Notes: generated from the letters alone by a model not told the origin. A stretch of DNA of 64,000 nucleotides from JAUXJB01 sp965226855 (GCA_965226855.1 CBDDEE010000025.1:124001-188000), one strand, 5' to 3'. Shown: positions 29,014 to 38,327, numbered from the stretch's first letter. Made by a program: numbers and translations.

Positions 29014-30119
29014 TCTCATTCGGACTGACAGAGGAACAGCAGCTGATCCAGGAGACGGTGCGCGAGTTCGCGCAGACGGAGCTGCGCGAGATCGCGCGCG
29101 AGTGCGACGAGCAGAGCCATCTACCCGACGAGCTGCTGGCAAAGACCTGGGAGCTGGGGCTCGTCGCGGGATCGATCCCGGAGCAGCTGGGGGGCGCAGG
29201 GATCGAGCGCTCTCCGGTCACGAGCGCACTCGTACTCGAAGAGCTTGCCTCGGGCGATGCGCCGCTTGCCGCCGCAGTGCTGGCGCCCACGCTCTTCGTT
29301 CAGCCGCTGCTCGATTTCGGCACGGAGGACCAGAAGGAGGAGCTCCTGCCGCTCTTCGTGGGCGCGGACTACTACGCGGCCACGCTTGCGCTGCACGAGC
29401 CCAACTTCAACTTCGACCCGAGCAACCTCCGCACCATCGTGGAGCCCAAGGGCGAGGGCTTCTGTCTCACGGGGCACAAGCGCTTCGTGCCGCTGGGAGA
29501 TCGGGCGAGCCACTTCCTCGTCGTCGCCCGCAACGGGCGCGAGGGGCTGGCAGGTCTCGAGGCGTTCATCGTCCCGCGCGACACCGCGGGCTTGAAAATC
29601 GCTCCCGACGTCGAGAAGCAACTCGGCATGCAGGCACTGCCGTGCGCGGCCCTCGAGCTGGACGGCGTTGAGCTACCGCGGGAGGCGCGTCTCGGCGGCG
29701 AGGGCGGCATCGACGGTGCGCGCCTGATCAACCTGTGCCGGATGGGCAGTGCCGCTCTGGCTGTTGGTCTCGCCCGTGCCGTCAAGGACTTCGCTATCCC
29801 GTACGCGAAGGAGCGCGTGGCTTTCGGCCAACCGATCGCGCAGAAGCAGGCGATCGCCTTCAAGCTGGCAGAGATGGAGATCGAGGTGAGCGCCATGCGT
29901 CATCTGGTCTGGAAGGCCGCCAGCCAGCTGGAGCAGGGCCTCGACGCGACACGGGCATCGACTCTGGCTCAGACCTACGTGAGCCGCGAGGCCATGAAGA
30001 TCGCAGACACCGGCCTGCAGATCTTCGGCGGCCATGGCTTCATCCGCGATTACCCCGTGGAGATGTGGTACCGCAACGCGCGCAGCCTCACAGTTCTTGA
30101 GGGCCTGGCTTCACTGTGA
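29010..30119 (+). CDS. acyl-CoA dehydrogenase, small-subunit type
   Basis: FAD-dependent acyl-CoA dehydrogenase. It opens ISFGLTEEQQLIQETVREFAQTE. The middle FAD-binding region is diverged, with CLTGHKRFVPLGDRASHFLVVARN. The C-terminal helical domain has YAKERVAFGQPIAQKQAIAFKLAEM and IFGGHGFIRDYPVEMWYRNAR. It lacks the YEGT catalytic motif in its usual place, ending VLEGLASL instead. Such diverged members often pair with a canonical partner to form a heterodimer. The partner here is the next gene, 22 bases downstream. That fits the FadE-type heteromeric enzymes acting on sterol or branched acyl-CoAs, by analogy only. 369 residues. Confidence 0.85.
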   Translation: MISFGLTEEQQLIQETVREFAQTELREIARECDEQSHLPDELLAKTWELGLVAGSIPEQLGGAGIERSPVTSALVLEELASGDAPLAAAVLAPTLFVQPLLDFGTEDQKEELLPLFVGADYYAATLALHEPNFNFDPSNLRTIVEPKGEGFCLTGHKRFVPLGDRASHFLVVARNGREGLAGLEAFIVPRDTAGLKIAPDVEKQLGMQALPCAALELDGVELPREARLGGEGGIDGARLINLCRMGSAALAVGLARAVKDFAIPYAKERVAFGQPIAQKQAIAFKLAEMEIEVSAMRHLVWKAASQLEQGLDATRASTLAQTYVSREAMKIADTGLQIFGGHGFIRDYPVEMWYRNARSLTVLEGLASL

Positions 30120-30140
30120 GCCTGAAGAGAGGAGACCGTC

Positions 30141-31313
30141 ATGATTGATTTCTCACTCAGCGAGAACGACAGGCAGGTCCTGGACGAGGTCCGACGCCAG
30201 TCGCTCGTGTGTCGTGAGTACGCCCGCTACTACGACGACCACGAGGACGAGTTCGCCCCCGACGAGCTACCAGAGGCGAGCGACTTCGGCAGCCCCTACG
30301 CAGCGATGGCGCAGGGCGGCGACCTCGACAGCTCGATGGGTGTGCTCAGCATGCTCGTCGCAGCCGGCCAGACCTGGGGCGACTACACCGTGCGTATGCG
30401 GCGCGGAGGTGGCGGGCTCGGCAACGCGGCACTGCGCGCCTCCGGCACTCCCGAGCAGCAGCTGCGCTGGGGTGGTGTCTCGCTGGCGATGGCGATCACC
30501 GAGCCGGGGTGCGGCTCGGACTCGAAGGCCGTGCAGACAACCGCCGCACTTCACGGTGACGAGTGGGTCCTCAACGGAGAGAAGATCTTCGTGACCACGG
30601 GCTGCCGTTGTGACGGCGTGGTTGTCTGGGCGACGATCGACAAGAGCGCGGGGCGAGCGGGAATCAAGTCCTTCGTCGTGATGAAGGGCACGCCCGGCTT
30701 CGAGGTCACGCACAAGGAGAAGAAGCTCGGCATCCGCGCCGACGACACCGCGGCGATGGTGTTCCGCGATGCGTGCATCCCGCGCGACCACCTGCTTGGT
30801 AGCGACGAGACGATTCCCAAGCAGGGATCGGGCGGCTTCCGCGCGGTCATGAAGACCTTCAACATGACCCGACCTTCGGTTGCGGCACTCGGTCTCGGGA
30901 TCGCGCAGGCCGCGCTGGACTTCACGCGGGATGCCTTAGCTGTGGAGGGCATCGAGGTCGACTGGAGCGTGGGCGTGCACGGGCGCAGCGCGATCCAGCA
31001 GGAGCTGATCGAGATCGACGCCGACATCGAGGCAGCGATGCTGGAAGTGCTCCACGCCTCGTGGCTGTCTTCCGAGGGGCGGGCCAACAACCTCGAGGCC
31101 TCGATCGCCAAGGCCAAGGGGGGCGAGGTGGCGCGCACCGCGACACAGCGCTGCCTCGCGATCCTTGGAGGCTTCGGCAGCTCGCGCGAGCACCTGATCG
31201 AGAAGTGGTTCCGCGACTGCCGCATCACCGACATCTACGAGGGAACCGGCGAGATCCAACGCTTGATCATCGCCCGCGACATCCTCGGCTACAGCTCCGC
31301 GGAGCTCTCCTGA
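30141..31313 (+). CDS. acyl-CoA dehydrogenase, catalytic partner
   Basis: Acyl-CoA dehydrogenase introducing an alpha-beta double bond in acyl-CoA. FAD-site blocks are AMAITEPGCGSDSKAVQTTA and WVLNGEKIFVTTGCRCDGVVVWATID. The catalytic base lies in TDIYEGTGEIQRLIIARDILG near residue 370, so this partner is complete. It starts behind GAAGAGAGGAGACC. 390 residues. Gene order (regulator, diverged ACAD, canonical ACAD) makes a single operon likely. The operon ends just before the convergent carotenoid oxygenase pseudogene, with only five bases between stops. Confidence 0.92.
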   Translation: MIDFSLSENDRQVLDEVRRQSLVCREYARYYDDHEDEFAPDELPEASDFGSPYAAMAQGGDLDSSMGVLSMLVAAGQTWGDYTVRMRRGGGGLGNAALRASGTPEQQLRWGGVSLAMAITEPGCGSDSKAVQTTAALHGDEWVLNGEKIFVTTGCRCDGVVVWATIDKSAGRAGIKSFVVMKGTPGFEVTHKEKKLGIRADDTAAMVFRDACIPRDHLLGSDETIPKQGSGGFRAVMKTFNMTRPSVAALGLGIAQAALDFTRDALAVEGIEVDWSVGVHGRSAIQQELIEIDADIEAAMLEVLHASWLSSEGRANNLEASIAKAKGGEVARTATQRCLAILGGFGSSREHLIEKWFRDCRITDIYEGTGEIQRLIIARDILGYSSAELS

Positions 31314-31318
31314 ACTCT

Positions 31319-32786
31319 CTATAGGTCGCGGAGCGGCGCCCAGGTGGCGTGGGTGCCACTGCAGATCCGCTCGGGGAGCCGGATGCGCGCCACCGGTCCG
31401 TCGCTGGGTCGAGTCGCGTCGAAGACCAGGCACTCGGACAGGTCGTTGTTCACGTCGGAGCTGAAGGTCAACAGGTAGCCGTCGTCTTCGCCCTGGGAAC
31501 CGTCGCGGGGCGCCATGACCGTTTCGCTCACGAAGGTGCCCTCGGGAAACTCGACGACCTCCTCGGTGCCAGTGTCGAGGTCGTGCTTGATGATCCCGTC
31601 GAAGGCAAAGAGCCCGGGCGCACAGCGCGCGTTGTACGAATAGCGATGACGGCGCCCGGCGTGGCGGCCGTTGATCATCGGGAACTCCGCGCACCGCTCA
31701 CTCGTGGAGTCCTCTCGCGTCTCGCCGGTCACCAGGTTGAACCGCCAGCGGTGGGCTCGCGCCTACAGGACGTTCATGTCCAGGGTCTCGAACCCCTTGT
31801 ACTGCGGCGCCTGCCGCGCGACACCTCGCGCCGTAGGGTTGTGCTGAAAAAAACCCGTCGAGGACGACCTCGTCACCGTCCTCGTAGGCGTTGGTCCAGT
31901 GCAGGACGAAGGTCGGGTCGGCGTCGAACCAGCGAATGTCCTCGGTCGTGCCGTGCCGCGGAACGAGGGCGAATCGGCTCGGCAGATCGCGACTGAACCG
32001 GTTCGAGTAGTAGCCATCGGCCAGGGCAGCCGGGTCCCAGCCCAGGGGGAGATCGTTCAAGATCGTCCAGTTCTCGGTGAAGGCCATGTCATGCGGAAGG
32101 CGCGGCCCGGGCAACGGGACGTCGATATACGTGGTGAGCTCGCCCTCACGACTCACGACTCCGTAGTGCATGTAGGGCGCCTCGACCCCGTAATTGAAGA
32201 ACAGCAGCTCGCCGGTGTGCAGATCGACCTTCGGATGCGCCGACACACCCTGGATGGGGAAGCGGCCATGCCAGCGCGACTTTCCGAGATCGGCCAGGGT
32301 CCGAGGGTCGAGACGGTAGAGCTCGCCGCATTGATAGAAGCTGGCCAGTGCAACGCCTCCGTGGACAACCACGTCGGTGCTCGCGGTGTCCTTGAGCATC
32401 GTGCGAGCGCCCCAGCCTTTCTCTGCGAGAGCGTTCGACGGGTGCTCGGTGATGCCCGCCCACAAGCTGTGCTTGGCCTCCTGCTCGGCCAGGAAGCCAT
32501 CGGTACGCACGAACCGGTTGGCGTACCGAGCCTCGCCGTCTCCGAACGAGATCGCATGGAGCATCCCGTCGCCGTCGAAGGGGTGGTAGCGCACGATCGG
32601 CTCGAACAGGGGATTCTCGGTGTTGCGGAGATAGACACCGCTGAGGTCGTCGGGGATCGTCCCGACGACGTCGAGATCCCAGGCGTCGTACTCGGTGGTC
32701 TGCGGCCTCCAGGCGCCCGTGCGATAAGGGTGCGTGTCGTCAGGCGGAAGGCCGGACACGAATCGGTCGCGGATCTGGATCTTCAT
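31319..32786 (-). pseudogene. carotenoid oxygenase (RPE65/CCD family), disrupted by a frameshift and an amber codon
   Basis: Non-haem iron dioxygenases of this family cleave double bonds of carotenoids or stilbenes. The gene opens MKIQIRDRFVSGLPPDD behind GGAGGG, and reads cleanly to FFSAQPYG near 31850. At a run of seven A (31848-31854, T7 in the gene) the frame shifts; with six bases it continues FFQHNPTARGVARQAPQYKG. The continuing frame then meets TAG at 31763-31765 after LDMNVL, and resumes ARAHRWRFNLVTGETRED down to PERICSGTHATWAPLRDL. The four iron-binding His contexts (ITEHPSN, SAHPKVD, LPHDMAF, GTHATW) all survive. Otherwise well conserved, so inactivation is recent or the lesions are sequence errors. 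Confidence 0.85.
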
Positions 32787-32856
32787 GGGAACCCTCCTGA
32801 TGCTCGATGGCCGCCTCGGCTCTCGCATCGTACGCCACCGGATGGCCAGACGTCAG

Positions 32857-33732
32857 CTATAGCAAACTGGCCAGCAGCAAGGGGGAGAGCAGGAAGGCGA
32901 GGAGCGTCGAGACCACGACGATGCTCGCTACTTGTTCGGGCTCGCGGCCGTAGCGCTGTGCGAAGAGGTAGTTGAAGACCGCCGCCGGCATAGCGCACTG
33001 GAGAATCAGCACGCCCCTGGTGGTTCCCTGGAAGCCCAGCAGCTCCGCGAGGCCGAAGCCCACGATGGCACCCATGCCCAAGCGCAGTAGCGAGAGAACG
33101 ATCGTCCGCGGCAGGCGAGCCACTCTGAGCTCGCCGATCGACACGCCCAGCGTGAGCAGCATGAGCGGGATCGTCAGCCCACCGAGCACCTCGGTGGTGT
33201 TGCGAATCCAGAGCGGCACGCGCACCTCGCTCACCAGCACGAGGATCGCGAGCAGTGCAGCGCCGCTCAGCGGGTTGCGCAGCAGCTCGCCAAGCGAGCG
33301 ACGGCCGGACCAGATCAGGATCCCGACGGTGAAGTGTACCGTCGCCATGACCGCGTAGAAGCAGACGCCGAGGGTGAACCCCTCGCGTCCGAACGCGAAC
33401 AAGCAGAGGGACATACCGAGGTTCCCGGCGTTTCCGAACATCAGCGGCGGGAGGAAGGTGTGCGCCGGCAACCCCCAGACCCGCAGTATGATCGCGCCGA
33501 CTGCTGCAAAGCTCAGAAGTGCGAGGCCCGCGCCAATAGCCATCTGGAGCAGCGCGGCTGACTCGACCTCTAGGCCGGTCAGCTGCGCGAAGACGAGGCA
33601 AGGCGCACCGACATTGCTGATCAGCGCCGTGATCAGCGCAATGTCATAGCCTGGGCCCCAGCGACCCCAGCTCCAGCCAAGAGCGGCACAGACGAAGGTG
33701 GGCGCCAGAACGCTGAGCAGCTCACCGGGCAT
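32857..33732 (-). CDS. AEC family (auxin efflux carrier-like) transporter
   Basis: Integral membrane protein with about ten helices, most of them obvious (LLSVLAPTFVCAALGW, LLQMAIGAGLALLSFAAVGAIIL, LSGAALLAILVLVS). The pattern of five plus five helices, with GNAGNLGMSLCLFAFG in helix 4 and CAMPAAVFNYLFAQRYG in helix 9, is typical of AEC carriers, bacterial relatives of plant PIN proteins. Known bacterial members move malate or other organic acids; the substrate here is unknown. 291 residues. It begins 10 bases after the lipoprotein cytochrome gene and may be on the ctaA-ctaB transcript. Confidence 0.8.
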   Translation of the reverse strand: MPGELLSVLAPTFVCAALGWSWGRWGPGYDIALITALISNVGAPCLVFAQLTGLEVESAALLQMAIGAGLALLSFAAVGAIILRVWGLPAHTFLPPLMFGNAGNLGMSLCLFAFGREGFTLGVCFYAVMATVHFTVGILIWSGRRSLGELLRNPLSGAALLAILVLVSEVRVPLWIRNTTEVLGGLTIPLMLLTLGVSIGELRVARLPRTIVLSLLRLGMGAIVGFGLAELLGFQGTTRGVLILQCAMPAAVFNYLFAQRYGREPEQVASIVVVSTLLAFLLSPLLLASLL

Positions 33733-33742
33733 CGTGCCCGGA

Positions 33743-34210
33743 CTACGGTCCCGAGAGTGAGCGCACGTACGCGACGAGATCGCGCAGGCCCTGCTCGTTG
33801 ACCACCCCGCCCCACGCAGCCATCAGCGGAGACTTGCCGACGGACGGGCCGCCCTTCTTGATCACGTTGTAAAGGTCCTCGTCACTCAGCTGGCCCATGT
33901 ACGCCGCATCAGAGTGGTCTTGGGGCCGGGGATCGAGGGCCAGTCCCGCAGGACCGTCCCCTTTGCCGCTCTGCCCGTGACATGTAACGCAGTACAGGTT
34001 GTACAGGTCGCGGCCGGCCGCAGCGTCTCCGTGCAGGCCCTCCGGGGCTGGCGGGGAGACCACCGGGTCGGGAGCAGGGTCGGGCGCGGGCGTCGGTCGA
34101 GCTGGTGGAGCGGACTCTGGCACCTGCGGCTCCGCTACGGCTGGCTGAGCCTGATCTCCACACCCCGCGGCGAGCAGCAGGAACACGAGCGGAGCGACGA
34201 GCACGCGCAT
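33743..34210 (-). CDS. lipoprotein cytochrome c
   Basis: Starts MRVLVAPLVFLLLAAGCGDQ; the LAAGC lipobox places a lipid on Cys17, so the protein should be membrane-tethered. Residues 20-60 are a Pro/Ala-rich linker. A single class I cytochrome c domain has haem motif CVTCH (C74) and a later MAAWGG segment holding the candidate Met ligand. 155 residues. ATG overlaps the ctaB stop (ATGA), so it belongs with ctaA and ctaB. A tethered cytochrome c could deliver electrons to either heme-copper oxidase. Confidence 0.9.
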   Translation of the reverse strand: MRVLVAPLVFLLLAAGCGDQAQPAVAEPQVPESAPPARPTPAPDPAPDPVVSPPAPEGLHGDAAAGRDLYNLYCVTCHGQSGKGDGPAGLALDPRPQDHSDAAYMGQLSDEDLYNVIKKGGPSVGKSPLMAAWGGVVNEQGLRDLVAYVRSLSGP

Positions 34211-35079
34211 CAGAACGGCAGCCGGAACGCCAGATCGCAGATCATGGCAATGAAGATGCCCAACAAGTAGACGAGCGAGACCCGAAAGAGCCTCCTCGCA
34301 TTCTCCACGTTGCTTCTGCGCAGCAGCTGGACGCCGTGGTAGAGGAACCACGCGCCAAGCCCGAGCGCAACGACGCCGTACAGCGGACCGAGCAGAGAGA
34401 TGGCTACAGGAAAAAGTGTGACGGGGAGCAGGGCCACGATCCACGCGACGATCCTGCGGGTGGTCGAGGCGTCTCCGATCCGGTCGTGGAGCATGGGCAG
34501 CCCGGCTTTCGCGTAGTCGCTCTTCCTGGAGAGCGCGATCGCGTAAAAGTGAGGCGGCTGCCACATGAAGATGATCGCGAACAGCAGCCAGCCGGCGCTG
34601 CCGATGCCACCGCCGATCGCCGCGTCCGCGATCAGCGGCGAGACGGCCCCCGAAACACCTCCGATCACGACCGCAAGCGGCGTACGGGGCTTGAGCCAGA
34701 GCGTGTACACGAACACGTAGAACAGGATCGCCGCCAGCGCGACCAGTGCTGGCACCGCGCCGCCGGCGGCCCAGAGCGTGCCGGTCCCGAGCGCGCCGAG
34801 CGCCAGGCCGAAGAACAGTGCGTTCGGCGCCGAGAGCTCGCCCGCGGGAAGCGGCCGCCCGCGCGTGCGCTCCATGCGCGCGTCCAGGTCCCGCTCCAGA
34901 TAGCAGTTAAGCGAATTCGCAGACCCGGCGGCCAGCGCGGTCCCGAGCAGGGTCGCCACGGCGAGCCAGAGAGAGGGCCAGCCGCCAGCCGCCATGACGA
35001 GCGCGGGAGTTCCGCTGAACAGCACGAGCGGCAGGAGCCTCGGCTTGGTGAGCGCAGCGTAGCTCGCGAGCGCGCTCAT
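34210..35079 (-). CDS. ctaB: protoheme IX farnesyltransferase (heme O synthase)
   Basis: UbiA-family membrane prenyltransferase that adds farnesyl to heme b to give heme O. The first Asp-rich motif region is NSLNCYLERDLDARMERTRGRPLPAG. KPRTPLAVVIGGVSGAVSPLI and FMWQPPHFYAIAL follow, and KSDYAKAGLPML carries the second motif. Eight to nine helices. 289 residues. The first ATG consistent with the conserved MSALASYAALTKPR start is 35079; it overlaps the ctaA stop (ATGA). Heme O feeds directly to CtaA, encoded just upstream, which supplies heme A to both aa3 oxidases in this window. Confidence 0.95.
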   Translation of the reverse strand: MSALASYAALTKPRLLPLVLFSGTPALVMAAGGWPSLWLAVATLLGTALAAGSANSLNCYLERDLDARMERTRGRPLPAGELSAPNALFFGLALGALGTGTLWAAGGAVPALVALAAILFYVFVYTLWLKPRTPLAVVIGGVSGAVSPLIADAAIGGGIGSAGWLLFAIIFMWQPPHFYAIALSRKSDYAKAGLPMLHDRIGDASTTRRIVAWIVALLPVTLFPVAISLLGPLYGVVALGLGAWFLYHGVQLLRRSNVENARRLFRVSLVYLLGIFIAMICDLAFRLPF

Positions 35080-36044
35080 CCGGCGGACTCCAGCACGCGT
35101 CCGTGGGACCTCGCGGACGGCGTGGCGGCCCTCTGCGTGAGCGTGGCTTCGCGAGTCATCAGCAGTGTCGCGATAACGAGCGCTGCGGCAAGGGCCGAGT
35201 GGAGCGCGGTGACCTCTACGGGGAGCGCGCCGAGGACGTTGACCGCTCCCACCACGATCTGCAGCAACACGAGGTGAAGGCATAGACCCGCGAGAGCCCT
35301 CGCGCGGCGGCTACCCCGCACGAGCCACACGAGAGCGGCGCAGCAGAGAGCCAGCGCGCCTCCATTCAGCCGGTGCAGCACGTGGATCCCGACCAGACCA
35401 GAGAAGGTGGGCGCAATCGACTCGCCGTTGCAGGTCGGGAAGGCCGAGCACGCCAGACCTGCGAGGTGGCTCGAGACCATCCCCCCCAGCAGCATTTGAG
35501 CCACCAGGAGCAGGCAGAAGAGCGCGAGCAGCGACCCGCCGGCCGCGGAGAGGGGGCGGCGCTCCGGCGAGCGCGCGCGTCCCGCCTCGATCAGATCCCG
35601 GGAGGTCCAGAGCAGGGTCCCGCACAGCGCGTTTCCGACCAGCAGGTGCGCGATCACCGTCCACGGCGCAAGGCCGAGCAGAACCGTGAGGCCCCCGAGC
35701 AACACTTGAGTCGCGAGCAAGAGCCACGCGAGAAGGAGCGACCGGGCAGACAGGCGGCGTAGTACGGGCGTTCGCAGTACGAACACGCTTATACCTGCCA
35801 GGCCCAGTGAGACGACGCTCGCCAGCACCCGGTGACCCCACTCGAGCGCGATTCTGGTGTCGAAGGCGGGAATCACCTGACCGAAGCAGAGCGGCCAGTC
35901 CGGGCAGGCCAACCCGGCCCCCTTTGCCCGAACGAGCGCGCCGAGCACGATCAGAAAGTAGGTGAGCAAGCTCAGAGCTCCTAGGAGGAGACCGGCGCGT
36001 CGCGCTTTGGCCCTCAGGCGCTCGTCGAGGGGGGACAAGCTCAC
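35076..36044 (-). CDS. ctaA: heme A synthase
   Basis: Membrane enzyme oxidising the methyl group of heme O to the formyl group of heme A. Eight helices in two similar halves. Conserved histidines appear in LEWGHRVLASVV, TVIAHLLVGNAL, IHVLHRLNGGAL and VTALHSALA. Cys pairs typical of the family's extracytoplasmic loops are seen in GLACPDWPLCFG and GLACSAFPTCNG. 322 residues. The first gene of the ctaA-ctaB-cytochrome c unit. About 280 bases of non-coding sequence separate it from the divergent triplicated membrane protein; they contain a run of nine to ten C and no gene that I can support. Confidence 0.94.
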   Translation of the reverse strand: MSLSPLDERLRAKARRAGLLLGALSLLTYFLIVLGALVRAKGAGLACPDWPLCFGQVIPAFDTRIALEWGHRVLASVVSLGLAGISVFVLRTPVLRRLSARSLLLAWLLLATQVLLGGLTVLLGLAPWTVIAHLLVGNALCGTLLWTSRDLIEAGRARSPERRPLSAAGGSLLALFCLLLVAQMLLGGMVSSHLAGLACSAFPTCNGESIAPTFSGLVGIHVLHRLNGGALALCCAALVWLVRGSRRARALAGLCLHLVLLQIVVGAVNVLGALPVEVTALHSALAAALVIATLLMTREATLTQRAATPSARSHGRVLESAG

Positions 36045-36324
36045 CGTCCTTGTCCTTTCCTTAGGGGGAACGTCGGAGGAAACGGAGCGTCTCCCACCCC
36101 CCCCCGATTCGGGAGTGCATTGGCGGATCTCGACGACAGAACGGCCGTTCGGTGCTTCTCCGCCGAGGCGGGCCGACGTTACAACGCGGCCTGTCCTCGG
36201 TCAACCGAGGCGCGCGTTGACCAGGCGCACGGCGCGCTGTAGGTTGGACCAAGCCAGTGCTACGGGGCTTCTTGTGTCTCCAGGTGCGAGGGTCCCACCT
36301 CTGGCAGGGCCGAGGAGGATCCTC

Positions 36325-37788
36325 ATGGCTGGCAGAGCCTCGATCCCCAACACCCGGGGCGAGTTCCTCCTCGAGTCTCTCTGCGTGGGTGTGCTCGGCG
36401 GCTCCGCGGTGGCCCTGTTCTTCCTGGTCGCCGACCTCATGGACGCGCGGCCGTTCTTCACGCCGTCGCTGCTAGGCAGCGTGATGTTCCACGGCGTCTC
36501 CGCAGAAGACGTCACGGTGGTGCACCTCGACGCGGTCGTCTACTTCAGCATCGTGCACATCGCCGCGTTCGCTGCGCTCGGAGGGGCGATCTCGTTGCTG
36601 GTCCACGAGGTCGAGCTGCACTCACGGCATCCAGTGGTGGTGCTGCTGGTGCTCTTCGCGCTCATCGAAGCGGCGCTCTTCGTCGTAGCCCCACTGGCGA
36701 TGCCCGGCGTGATCGCACGATTGGGAATGGCCCGGGTCGCCGCTGCGAACCTGCTGGCAGCCGCGACGATGGCGCTCTTCTTCGCGCTCTCCCACCGCGT
36801 GGCCTGGAAGAAGGTCAAGCACACCACGCTCGAGCTCATTCTCGACTCACTCTACTCGGGTGTGCTCGGAGGCTCGGCGGTAGCGGCGTTCTTCCTGGTC
36901 GTCGATCTCCTCGACGGGCAGCCTCTCTTCACGCCGTCGCTGATGGGCAGCGTGCTCTTCCTCGGCGTCGCGGCAGAAGATGTGGCTGGGTTGCAGCTCG
37001 GCGCGGTCGCCTACTTCAGCCTGGTGCACATCGCCACCTTCGCTGCGCTCGGAGCGGCGCTGTCGTTGGTAGTCCACGAGGTCGAGCTGCACGCGCGGCA
37101 TCCCGTCGCGGTGCTGCTCGTGCTCTTCGCGATCATCGAGGTGGCCTTTTTCGCCATGGCCCCACTGGCGCTACCGGGTGTGATCGAAGAGTTGGGAATC
37201 GTTCGAGTAGGCACCGCGAACCTGCTGGCGGCAGCTTCGATGGCGCTCTTCTTCGTGCTCTATCACCGTTCGGGAGCACAAGAGAAGCTCAAGCACAACC
37301 TTGCCGACTTTCTCTACGACGCGTTCTACGCGGGCGGGATCGGTGGCTCGGCGGTCGCCCTCTTCTTCCTGGCGGCCGACGTGCTGGACGGGCAGTCGCT
37401 CTTCACGCCGTCGCTGATGGGCAGCGTACTCTTCCTTGGCGTCGCGGCGGAAGATGTGACGAAGGTGCACCTCGGCGCGGTCGCCTACTTCAGCATCGTG
37501 CACTTCGCCGGGTGTGCTGTGGTGGGAACGCTGGTCACGTGGCTAGTCCACGAGGTAGAGCTGCACTCGCGACATCCTGTGGCGGTGCTGATCGTCCTCT
37601 TCGCGATCATCGAAGCAGTCTTCTTGCTCGTGGCCTCGGTGGCGATGCCGGGCGTGATTGCAAAATTGGGAATCGTCCGGGTCGGCATCGCGAACCTGCT
37701 GGCGGCAGCTTCGATGTCGGTCTTCTTCGTGATCTCGCACCGCGAGGACGCCTGGGAGAAGATCAAGCAAGCCACGCGTCTCGCCTAG
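36325..37788 (+). CDS. membrane protein made of three tandem copies of a ~157-residue module
   Basis: 487 residues, ATG behind GAGGAGGAT. Three consecutive modules are unmistakable: GGSAVALFFLVADL appears near residue 25, GGSAVAAFFLVVDL near 182 and GGSAVALFFLAADV near 341. Each also has FTPSLMGSVLFLGV, AVAYFSIVH, HEVELHSRHPV, LVLFAIIE, MPGVI and ANLLAAASMALFF. Each module has about four helices, giving some twelve in total. Modules 2 and 3 are closer to each other than to 1. The conserved HEVELHSRHP with its histidines lies in a loop and might bind metal. I recognise no family. Placement between ctaA and the second oxidase cluster suggests a respiratory or assembly role, by context alone. 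Confidence 0.7.
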   Translation: MAGRASIPNTRGEFLLESLCVGVLGGSAVALFFLVADLMDARPFFTPSLLGSVMFHGVSAEDVTVVHLDAVVYFSIVHIAAFAALGGAISLLVHEVELHSRHPVVVLLVLFALIEAALFVVAPLAMPGVIARLGMARVAAANLLAAATMALFFALSHRVAWKKVKHTTLELILDSLYSGVLGGSAVAAFFLVVDLLDGQPLFTPSLMGSVLFLGVAAEDVAGLQLGAVAYFSLVHIATFAALGAALSLVVHEVELHARHPVAVLLVLFAIIEVAFFAMAPLALPGVIEELGIVRVGTANLLAAASMALFFVLYHRSGAQEKLKHNLADFLYDAFYAGGIGGSAVALFFLAADVLDGQSLFTPSLMGSVLFLGVAAEDVTKVHLGAVAYFSIVHFAGCAVVGTLVTWLVHEVELHSRHPVAVLIVLFAIIEAVFLLVASVAMPGVIAKLGIVRVGIANLLAAASMSVFFVISHREDAWEKIKQATRLA

Positions 37789-37806
37789 TCCGGCGACAGA
37801 GCGCCT

Positions 37807-38106
37807 CTACGTGGTCGAGGACGGGGCTGGTGAGACGCTGGGGACTGCCCGGCTCGCACCGTCGACCTGGGCCTCGAGCTGGGCAGCCCTACGCATCCAG
37901 AAGAGGAACAACGAGGCCAATCCCGTGAGGACGACGCCAATCACACCCAGCAGAACGAGCACCCCCGCATGGACCCCCTGGTTCATCGAGGAGTTCGGGT
38001 CTCCCCCGGAGCAGACAGAGCAAGCCAGTGCAGGTTGCGCGATCAGCAGCGCGGCAAGGCCGATCGGGATCGCCAGCGCCATGCCGACCAGACGCTTCCG
38101 GATCAT
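37807..38106 (-). CDS. small CSVC-motif membrane protein of oxidase cluster 2
   Basis: 99 residues. It has a signal-like start (GMALAIPIGLAALLIAQPALA), then CSVCSGGDP, one membrane helix (GVLVLLGVIGVVLTGLASLFLFW) and a basic, Ser/Pro-rich tail. Same architecture as the 20326-20595 product and at the same place, last gene of an oxidase operon. ATG overlaps the previous stop (ATGA at 38103-38106). A periplasmic CxxC pair suits copper or thiol-redox chemistry during CuA or CuB assembly; this is inference. Confidence 0.65.
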   Translation of the reverse strand: MIRKRLVGMALAIPIGLAALLIAQPALACSVCSGGDPNSSMNQGVHAGVLVLLGVIGVVLTGLASLFLFWMRRAAQLEAQVDGASRAVPSVSPAPSSTT

Positions 38107-38309
38107 AGATAGCCCACACTCTTCAGCTTGCGCAGAAACCAGATGCCGTAGCAGACGAGCGCGCCGCTTCCGATGAAAGAACACACCCCGAGCGCCAGGT
38201 GAACCCGGCTCGCAGACCGGCCGTAGTCGTCGACGGCCCAGAATCCGAAAACGACGGTCAGCAGTATCGACGCGATGATGAAAAAGATGTGAAAGGCTTT
38301 CAGCGACAT
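38103..38309 (-). CDS. 68-residue two-helix membrane protein in oxidase cluster 2
   Basis: Short protein beginning MSLKAFHIFFIIASILLTVVFGFWAVDDYG, with a second helix LGVCSFIGSGALVCYGIWFLRK. It follows ctaF by 18 bases and overlaps the CSVC gene. The size and position resemble unnamed small proteins often seen at the end of deltaproteobacterial cox clusters. No function can be assigned, and no equivalent lies in cluster 1. Confidence 0.6.
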   Translation of the reverse strand: MSLKAFHIFFIIASILLTVVFGFWAVDDYGRSASRVHLALGVCSFIGSGALVCYGIWFLRKLKSVGYL

Positions 38310-38327
38310 CGATCGCTTTCAGGGCCG

